DNA of 9,703 nt from an uncultured Prevotella sp. (GTDB lineage Bacteria > Bacteroidota > Bacteroidia > Bacteroidales > Bacteroidaceae). The notes under the pieces are model-generated. The model saw only the letters and a program-made list of their open reading frames with translations. It ran no database searches and was not told where the DNA came from. Both the position numbers and the translations under genes were made by a program. The stretch spans positions 1 through 9,703 of the forward strand of contig CAJKDU010000065.1 in NCBI GenBank assembly GCA_905198745.1, given 5' to 3'. Positions 5,132-9,703 of the stretch are shown in pieces (position 1 is the first letter of the stretch; the number at the start of each line of letters is the position of its first letter).

Positions 5132-7819
5132 TCACAGTTTGCGTCCGGCATCGGTTATCATGCTTTTTATCTCTGAGGTGAACTGTTCGTCGGCAGCCAT
5201 GTCTTCTATGTTGAGGTGCATGCGGTAGCGCCAATAGTGGTGCGGATTGGCGGGGATGTTGATGCGCTCGGCGTTGGGGTCGGGCAGTCGGAGTCTCTCG
5301 TCGATGGCAAGCCAGTCTTGCAGGCTCACCACGCAGAGCATGGAGGGCGACGAGAGGTGTCGGCTCACAATGTCCTTGGCGAGCCAGCCCGGAAGCGGAT
5401 GGGGCGCCTCGCTGCTGCGGTAGAGCATGGTGGCGTAGTATTCCTGCGTGCGCTGCCAGTCTTCGTCCCACCATTGGCGGAGTGTGGGCGTGTCGTGGCT
5501 CGAGATGGTGCATACGGAGCGGTAGGGGTTGTGCGACAGGTGGCCGAAGCGCACGCCGCACTCCTTGGGCATCGACTGTATTTCGAGCGTGAGTATGCGC
5601 AGCTGGTCCATCACCCACGGCACACATTCGGGCACCATGCCCAAGTCTTCCGCACATACCAGCATGCGTGTGGCATCCACCAGCCGGGGCAGCTTCTTCA
5701 TTGCCTCGGTATACCAGAAGTGGTTGTTGCGCTGATAGAAATAGTCGTTGTAAATCCAGTCGAAGGCCTGCTTGTCGCTGCCGTTGAGCGACTCGTAGAC
5801 CAGGCTCTGCTGGGCTGCAATGCGCGGATGGTAGAGGTCGGGGTGTCTGTGGTCGCGAAGGAAGAGCACGTTGCTCACCAGCGTGTAGAGTCCGTCGCGC
5901 ACAAAGATGTCGTCGGTGCCCGTCTTTCCCTCGAATGCCTTTTCTATCTTCCGCTCCGTGTCGTAGGGCGGCTTCAGCGTCCACACGTCGTCGTGCACCT
6001 GGTGCAGGTAGGCTTTTTCCACTTCTTCGGCATGGATGCCGAACACGCGCTCTATCACCCAACTGCGTATGTAGGGCGACAGATACAGGTCGGCGCGGAA
6101 CTTGAGTCCGTGCATCTCAATCTCTTCGGCGGTCAGTCCCAGGGCGGGTGCGAACTGTCCGAGCAGTCCGTGTACGGCATCGGCGGGAATTTCCCAAATG
6201 CGGAAGAATCCCAGGACGTGGTCTATGCGGTAGGCATCGAAGAATTGTGCCATGCTCTGGAATCTCCGTGTCCACCAGGAGCAACCGTCCTTGAGCATTT
6301 CGTCCCATTTGTAGGTGGGGAATCCCCAGTTCTGTCCGTTGGTGGAAAAATCGTCGGGTGGAGCACCTGCCTGTCCGTCCAGGTTGAAATACTTGGGCTC
6401 GGTCCACACGTCGCATCCCTGGCGGTGCACGCCGATGGGTATGTCGCCCTTCAGAATCACTTCCTGCTGGCGTGCCAGTTCGTGTGCCTCGCTCATCTGG
6501 GTGAAGAGGATGAACTGGGTGAAATAATAGAACGCCACCTCTTTATAGAGCTTGGTGCGCGGATTGCAGAGTGCCTTGCGGTCGGCCTCCTTCCACGTCT
6601 GGTGGCCTTTCCATCTGGTGAAGTCGGGCGTGTGGAGCGTGTCTCTCAGGAGGCAGTATTGGGCGTAGGGTGCCAGCCACTGGCTGTTGGCGGCGAAGAA
6701 CCGGCTGAACGCCTCGCTTGCCATCATCCGCTTGCCTTCCTGCCCGAATACGACGCGCAGATATTCCGTCTTGGTGCGGTTCACGCGCTCGTAGTCTATC
6801 TGCCGGAGGGCGTTCAGCTCCTTCCTGGTTTCTTCAAACTTCCGGCGGAGCGTCTCGTCCTTCACCGGCGGCAGTGCCGACAGGTCGGCATATTGCGGGT
6901 GCAGGGCAAACACGCTGATGCAACTGTAGGGATAGGAGTCGGTCCATGTGTGGGTGAGCGTGGTGTCGTTGATGGGCAGCAGTTGCAGAATCTTCTGCCG
7001 GGTCTGTGCTGCCCACACAATCATTTTCTTCAGGTCGCCGAAGTCGCCCACTCCGAAACTTTGGCTGGAGCGCAGCGAGAACACCGGCACCAGGGTCCCT
7101 GCCAAGCGGATGGGGTAGATGTCAAACTGCGCTTCCGTCAGTTCGCACACCACCACCTCTCCATGCCTGATGTCGGGCACCGTGAGCGTGCGGTTGAAGC
7201 CCTTTTCCCACAGGGGCTGCACGTCTTCGCGCTCGTTCACGATGACGAATTTCAGTTCCACTTGCTGTCCGCCCAGTCCTGTGGCGTCAATGTCGGCTAT
7301 CCATTCGTTGTAGTTGTGTTCGTTCATCGGCACGGCGTGTTCCGGTTGCCAGCGTCCCAGCGTGTCCACGTTGCCTGCCGCCACCAGTCGTTCGCCCTTG
7401 CGCAGCTGCGGTGCGCGCACTTTGAGTCGCAGTGTGGCGTTGTAGTCGTGTCTCACCAGTTGCCGGTGGGCATGCCTGTTGGTGCAGTCGGTGACGGCCG
7501 ACGTGTAGAGGTAGGCATTTTCGGGCCGGTCAATCCAGTGGTCGAAAAGGCGGTAGCCGAGAGCCCTTTCGGCCGAAAGTTCCAGCCGGTGGGCCTCTGT
7601 TGTCCACTCTGTCCGCATCCTTTGGCGGTCTTTCTCCACGGAGTAGAAATACTCCATGTAGTCCGTTCCGCCTGTGTCTGCGTCAAGCGTCAGGTTCCAG
7701 TGGGTGCCGTCGTCGGAGTCCATGAGGTGCACGGACACGTCTCCGTCGGCTTCGGTGAGGTTGACGGCGAGCCTTTCACCGTATGCGGTCCTGTATTCCA
7801 GATTGAAGTCTATTTTCAT
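5132..7819 (-). CDS. malQ: 4-alpha-glucanotransferase (GH77, DPE2-like) with two CBM20 modules
   Basis: The enzyme moves glucose or glucan units between alpha-1,4-glucans in the cytoplasm, in maltose, maltodextrin and glycogen use. The 895 residues comprise two N-terminal CBM20-type starch-binding modules (about 1-105 and 128-225; the second shows VAAGNVDTLGRWQPEHAVPM) and a GH77 barrel (about 235-870). Expected catalytic residues are nucleophile D533 (YRIDHVLGF), acid/base E724 (AEDLG) and D776 (SSHDTPT). D533 and E724 are 191 residues apart, against 47 in Thermus amylomaltase, so about 145 residues are inserted. Paired CBM20s plus this insertion are the hallmark of plant DPE2-like enzymes, which use maltose as donor and glycogen-like polymers as acceptor; that specificity is inferred here. 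No signal peptide is seen. It is a single gene, convergent with the lipoprotein and divergent from the hydrolase. Confidence 0.95.
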   Translation of the reverse strand: MKIDFNLEYRTAYGERLAVNLTEADGDVSVHLMDSDDGTHWNLTLDADTGGTDYMEYFYSVEKDRQRMRTEWTTEAHRLELSAERALGYRLFDHWIDRPENAYLYTSAVTDCTNRHAHRQLVRHDYNATLRLKVRAPQLRKGERLVAAGNVDTLGRWQPEHAVPMNEHNYNEWIADIDATGLGGQQVELKFVIVNEREDVQPLWEKGFNRTLTVPDIRHGEVVVCELTEAQFDIYPIRLAGTLVPVFSLRSSQSFGVGDFGDLKKMIVWAAQTRQKILQLLPINDTTLTHTWTDSYPYSCISVFALHPQYADLSALPPVKDETLRRKFEETRKELNALRQIDYERVNRTKTEYLRVVFGQEGKRMMASEAFSRFFAANSQWLAPYAQYCLLRDTLHTPDFTRWKGHQTWKEADRKALCNPRTKLYKEVAFYYFTQFILFTQMSEAHELARQQEVILKGDIPIGVHRQGCDVWTEPKYFNLDGQAGAPPDDFSTNGQNWGFPTYKWDEMLKDGCSWWTRRFQSMAQFFDAYRIDHVLGFFRIWEIPADAVHGLLGQFAPALGLTAEEIEMHGLKFRADLYLSPYIRSWVIERVFGIHAEEVEKAYLHQVHDDVWTLKPPYDTERKIEKAFEGKTGTDDIFVRDGLYTLVSNVLFLRDHRHPDLYHPRIAAQQSLVYESLNGSDKQAFDWIYNDYFYQRNNHFWYTEAMKKLPRLVDATRMLVCAEDLGMVPECVPWVMDQLRILTLEIQSMPKECGVRFGHLSHNPYRSVCTISSHDTPTLRQWWDEDWQRTQEYYATMLYRSSEAPHPLPGWLAKDIVSRHLSSPSMLCVVSLQDWLAIDERLRLPDPNAERINIPANPHHYWRYRMHLNIEDMAADEQFTSEIKSMITDAGRKL

Positions 7820-7854
7820 GTCTGTGGCGTTTTGTTTGATTGTTCATTGGTCTT

Positions 7855-7862
7855 CAAAGTTA
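7855..7862 (-). promoter_or_regulatory. Probable -7 box of the glucanotransferase gene
   Basis: The minus strand reads TAACTTTG here, an exact TAnnTTTG match 35 nt before the ATG. No good TTTG -33 box is found at the usual 19-21 nt distance; the nearest is TTCG at 7886-7889, at 23 nt. It may therefore be a weaker or activator-dependent promoter. Confidence 0.55.
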
Positions 7863-8124
7863 CGAAAAATGTTTGTATCTTCCTACGAAATCGCGGAAAA
7901 GTGACGAATAAACGTCTTGTCGCAAGACTGCGGCAGGCTTCTCCTTACGGATGTCCGCTGCCTGGGCATTGTCGGGCGCACTTCATGCGGTGGGCAGCTG
8001 GTAACAGAAACGGTATTGGCTCAGCCGGGGTGGGGCGTGACGATCCTGTTTCGGAGGAACGGATACACGGAGCCTGCTTTGCATTTTCATGACGGCTGAT
8101 GAGTGCGTTTCGGAAAATTATTTG

Positions 8125-8132
8125 TAAGTTTG
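8125..8132 (+). promoter_or_regulatory. Probable -7 box of the alpha/beta hydrolase gene
   Basis: TAAGTTTG matches TAnnTTTG exactly and lies 27 nt before the ATG at 8160. The region 19-21 nt upstream has no TTTG (GAGT at 8101-8104), so the -33 element is poor. The predicted leader is about 20 nt and has no Shine-Dalgarno. Confidence 0.55.
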
Positions 8133-8159
8133 CAGGCGTAACCAATAATTTCGCAATCA

Positions 8160-9050
8160 ATGAAACGCTACAAGTTCTTACTGCTTTTCCTTTTCCTTGT
8201 CTCGGTGTCTGTCGGCACCTGGGGCAAGAACGTCACCGGCTATATCCCCGTTTCGGGTGGTGCACGGCTCTACTATGAAGTGATGGGCAAGGGCACGCCC
8301 GTCATTCTCCTGCACGGCCATTCGCTCGACACCCGCATGTGGGATGAACAGTACAAGGTGTTTGCCCGCCATCATCGTGTGGTGCGCTTCGACTTCCGCG
8401 GCTATGGCCGCTCGTCGGCTGCCACCGAGACCTTCCAGTTCACCCACATGCGCGACCTGCTCACGGTCATGGATTCGCTCCACATTCAGCGGGCACATAT
8501 CGTGGGACTGTCCATGGGCGGATTCGTGGCTGCCGATTTTCTGGGCCTTCATCCCGAACGCATCATCACCTGCACCATGGCGAGCGGAGTGATGAAGACC
8601 TATAAGGGACCGTCGGAGCCGGTGGACAGTGCCGACTACGCCAAGCGTGAGCGTGAGATTGCTGCCGTGAAGGCCAAGGGCGTGGAGCAGATGAAGCGCG
8701 AGTGGATGGCCACGCTGATGGCGTCGGGCGGCAGCCGGCGTGAACGCATGCGCAAGCCCCTGCAACGCATGATCGACGACTGGAGTGCCTGGCAATCGCT
8801 GCACCATGAGGTGAAGAACATTGAGGCGCACGATGCCGAGCGCGTCTTCCGCAGCCGCAAGACCCTGGTGCCCACCCTGATTCTCTATGGCGCCACCGAC
8901 AAGCCCCGCAAACCCTCGTGGATGCTCAACTACCTGCCCAACGGCCGTCAGGAAGTGCTGCCCGACTGCGGCCACATGATGAACATGGAACAGCCCGAAC
9001 TGTTCAACCGCACCGTGCTGAAGTTTATCGACGACAACGACATCCATTGA
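8160..9050 (+). CDS. Exported alpha/beta-fold hydrolase
   Basis: This 296-residue protein is probably an esterase, lipase-like or related hydrolase; the substrate is unknown. It begins with a signal peptide (MKRYK, then a hydrophobic stretch 6-19, with probable cleavage near residue 22), so it should act in the periplasm or outside. The alpha/beta-hydrolase core shows the oxyanion-hole HG (LLHGHSLDTRMW, H52-G53), FDFRGYGRS (77-85), the nucleophile elbow GLSMGG with S118, the acid D247 (YGATDKP) and H272 (CGHMMNMEQPELFN). A basic, helical cap region lies at about 150-225. The complete triad and normal length argue for an active enzyme. The start at 8160 places the signal peptide at the N-terminus, 27 nt after a -7 box. 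It is a single-gene unit; two hairpins follow the stop codon. Confidence 0.92.
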   Translation: MKRYKFLLLFLFLVSVSVGTWGKNVTGYIPVSGGARLYYEVMGKGTPVILLHGHSLDTRMWDEQYKVFARHHRVVRFDFRGYGRSSAATETFQFTHMRDLLTVMDSLHIQRAHIVGLSMGGFVAADFLGLHPERIITCTMASGVMKTYKGPSEPVDSADYAKREREIAAVKAKGVEQMKREWMATLMASGGSRRERMRKPLQRMIDDWSAWQSLHHEVKNIEAHDAERVFRSRKTLVPTLILYGATDKPRKPSWMLNYLPNGRQEVLPDCGHMMNMEQPELFNRTVLKFIDDNDIH

Positions 9051-9073
9051 CCGCCCCGTGCACCCTTGGGCGG
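9051..9073 (+). terminator. GC hairpin directly after the hydrolase stop codon
   Basis: A perfect 6-bp GC stem (CCGCCC 9051-9056 with GGGCGG 9068-9073, 11-nt loop) starts on the base after the TGA. No T-run follows, so alone it is a weak terminator; it may act with the larger hairpin 5 nt downstream or protect the mRNA 3' end. Confidence 0.45.
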
Positions 9074-9078
9074 CTCCT

Positions 9079-9138
9079 GACAACGACGGACAGACCCGGA
9101 ATGAAGCGACACACATTCCGGGTCTGTCCGTTGTCGTT
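9079..9138 (+). terminator. Long hairpin in the hydrolase 3' region
   Basis: An 18-bp perfect inverted repeat (9086-9103 with 9114-9131, 10-nt loop) extends outward to about 25 positions with one A-C mismatch (9082/9135) and two G-U pairs (9085/9132 and 9079/9138). The G-U pairs form only in plus-strand RNA; in minus-strand RNA they would be C-A mismatches. That favours a structure made in the hydrolase transcript. There is no T-run after it, so it is either a non-canonical terminator, an RNA-stabilising 3' hairpin, or a copy of a dispersed palindromic repeat. The hairpin itself is certain; its function is not. Confidence 0.6.
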
Positions 9139-9205
9139 ATGCCCGAATCGTGAGGTCGTGAGATGCTGCTGGCGGGCACGGCATGTGTGGTCTGCGCTAC
9201 TGTTG

Positions 9206-9237
9206 CAAAGGTAAGCATAATCTTCGGAAGCCGGAAA
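9206..9237 (-). promoter_or_regulatory. Possible minus-strand promoter facing the hydrolase 3' end
   Basis: The minus strand reads TTTC (9234-9237), 20 nt, TACCTTTG (9206-9213): an exact -7 box and a three-of-four -33 box at the same spacing as the tRNA-Lys and tdk promoters. A transcript would start near 9200 and run through the long hairpin, antisense to the end of the hydrolase mRNA. No open reading frame of note follows, so it could make a small RNA, or it may be a chance match. Confidence 0.35.
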
Positions 9238-9505
9238 TTTCCGGAGGTCGTAAGGGGCAGTTTTGGGCACATAATTTCCGACTTTAACATTCGTTAGTAA
9301 TGGTTTTCCGAGGGGTGCAACAGAATCTGGAAAACGAGACGTTTTTTGGCTGAAGGGTGATAGTTTTTCCGGAGTAAGGTGCGTTTTTTTAGGGGAAAAT
9401 TACCCGACTTTTTGTGTGCAATCGTGACCGTTTAACATGAAATTAACGCGCTTTTGTGCCTGTAACTGCGTTTTTAGCCCGTTCTGCTTCACAGTTTTGA
9501 GGCGA

Positions 9506-9586
9506 GAACCACAGGTTTTCAAAGGTGTCACACTTTTGGGGCGGTTTTACAGGTAGTCGCTAAAATAGGTTATTCTTCTGTGGTTC
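9506..9586. repeat. Separated 9-bp inverted repeat in the non-coding region
   Basis: GAACCACAG (9506-9514) and its perfect complement CTGTGGTTC (9578-9586) are separated by 63 bp. The distance is long for an RNA hairpin but suits a pair of protein-binding sites about seven helical turns apart (centre to centre 72 bp). It does not match the DnaA box consensus. Confidence 0.4.
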
Positions 9587-9703
9587 AAGTGTTTCAGCGT
9601 GGTTTTTGTAATTACTCAAAGTGTTAAAAATGGCGGTTTGTGACGTGACAGTCCAAAATATATGCGTGGAGGGTATATTCGTTAATTATTTTAATATAAT
9701 ATA

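Larger units (their letters stand above)
7820..8159. other. Divergent intergenic region, 340 bp, no gene recognised
   Basis: The ends of this gap hold the -7 boxes of the two flanking genes. The middle (about 7890-8110) is GC-rich like coding DNA, but no frame gives a recognisable protein. The two short open frames crossing it (7917-8099 plus, 7945-8160 minus) look like chance frames. A small perfect hairpin (GTCTTG 7914-7919, loop TCG, CAAGAC 7923-7928) is present. I looked for cobalamin, TPP and other riboswitch signatures on both strands and did not find a convincing one. Confidence 0.5.
9139..9703. other. Long non-coding region with helically phased T-tracts
   Basis: No protein-coding frame is credible in this 565-bp stretch, which ends in an AT-rich tail (about 9680-9703) at the window edge. 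Plus-strand T-runs occur at 9364-9368, 9384-9390, 9409-9413, 9431-9433, 9452-9455, 9471-9475, 9495-9498, 9516-9519, 9534-9537 and 9545-9548. Their centres are about 21 bp apart, and earlier runs at 9261, 9304 and 9342 stay roughly in phase. Such phasing predicts curved DNA. A 9-bp inverted repeat lies inside. It is probably the upstream control region of a gene beyond 9703 or a non-coding element; neither can be shown here. Confidence 0.55.

Noticed and set aside
7905..8050. Possible cobalamin-type riboswitch: the minus strand has a segment resembling the GGAGACCTGCC end of that class
   Set aside because: The B12 box and the other conserved core segments are absent on both strands, and the flanking genes have no link to cobalamin.
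5216..8092. A 958-codon open frame on the plus strand opposite the glucanotransferase
   Set aside because: Its translation is rich in H, V, G and R with no domain, while the minus strand encodes a full GH77 enzyme with all catalytic motifs. It is a shadow caused by GC-biased codon use.
8178..9290. A 370-codon minus-strand frame opposite the hydrolase
   Set aside because: It is antisense to a complete alpha/beta hydrolase and runs through the hairpin; the translation shows no family motif.
9261..9703. Possible replication origin (AT-rich tail, repeats, gene-free)
   Set aside because: No DnaA boxes of the TTATCCACA type were found, and no dnaA, dnaN or similar neighbours are present.

Overview
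The window looks like chromosome from a Bacteroidales bacterium, most likely in or near Prevotellaceae. The genus is an inference. Support comes from repeated Bacteroidetes-type promoter elements (TTTG, 19-20 nt, TAnnTTTG) in front of several genes, mostly weak or absent Shine-Dalgarno sequences, a Bacteroidetes-style tyrosine recombinase, a collagen-binding-type (Cbp1-like) lipoprotein, and a GH77 amylomaltase with two starch-binding modules. All six non-integrase genes read as intact housekeeping or accessory genes; no phage, CRISPR, toxin or defence operon is visible.

Layout. Positions 1-1532 look like the end of an integrated element: a tyrosine integrase (minus strand) whose start lies about 240 bp from the 3' end of a tRNA-Lys(UUU) gene, the classic arrangement for a genomic island inserted at a tRNA. 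The rest of the island would lie left of the window. The tRNA (1533-1605) has its own near-consensus promoter and a strong hairpin terminator. Right of it is a minus-strand pair, thymidine kinase followed 2 bp later by an AI-2E/PerM-type membrane protein. This pair diverges from a plus-strand pair, rsmI and a coiled-coil lipoprotein joined by an ATGA overlap. The two operons share a compact 93-bp divergent promoter region in which both promoters lie so close to the start codons that the mRNAs should be almost leaderless. The lipoprotein converges on a large 4-alpha-glucanotransferase (minus), with a hairpin terminator between them. After a 340-bp GC-rich gap comes a secreted alpha/beta hydrolase (plus).

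The last 653 bp (9051-9703) hold no credible gene. They begin with two hairpins just behind the hydrolase stop codon, one with a near-perfect stem of about 25 bp. They continue into a region with short T-runs on the plus strand spaced about 21 bp apart, two helical turns, over at least 180 bp. This suggests intrinsically curved DNA or a highly degenerate ~21-bp tandem array and is the least explained structure in the window.

Functionally, tdk is nucleoside salvage, rsmI modifies the ribosomal decoding centre, the glucanotransferase handles maltose or glycogen-type glucans in the cytoplasm, and the lipoprotein and hydrolase are exported. No single pathway unites them. No convincing new multi-gene system is visible; the items worth following are the phased T-tract region, the long hairpin, the tRNA-Lys island border and the almost leaderless divergent promoter pair.
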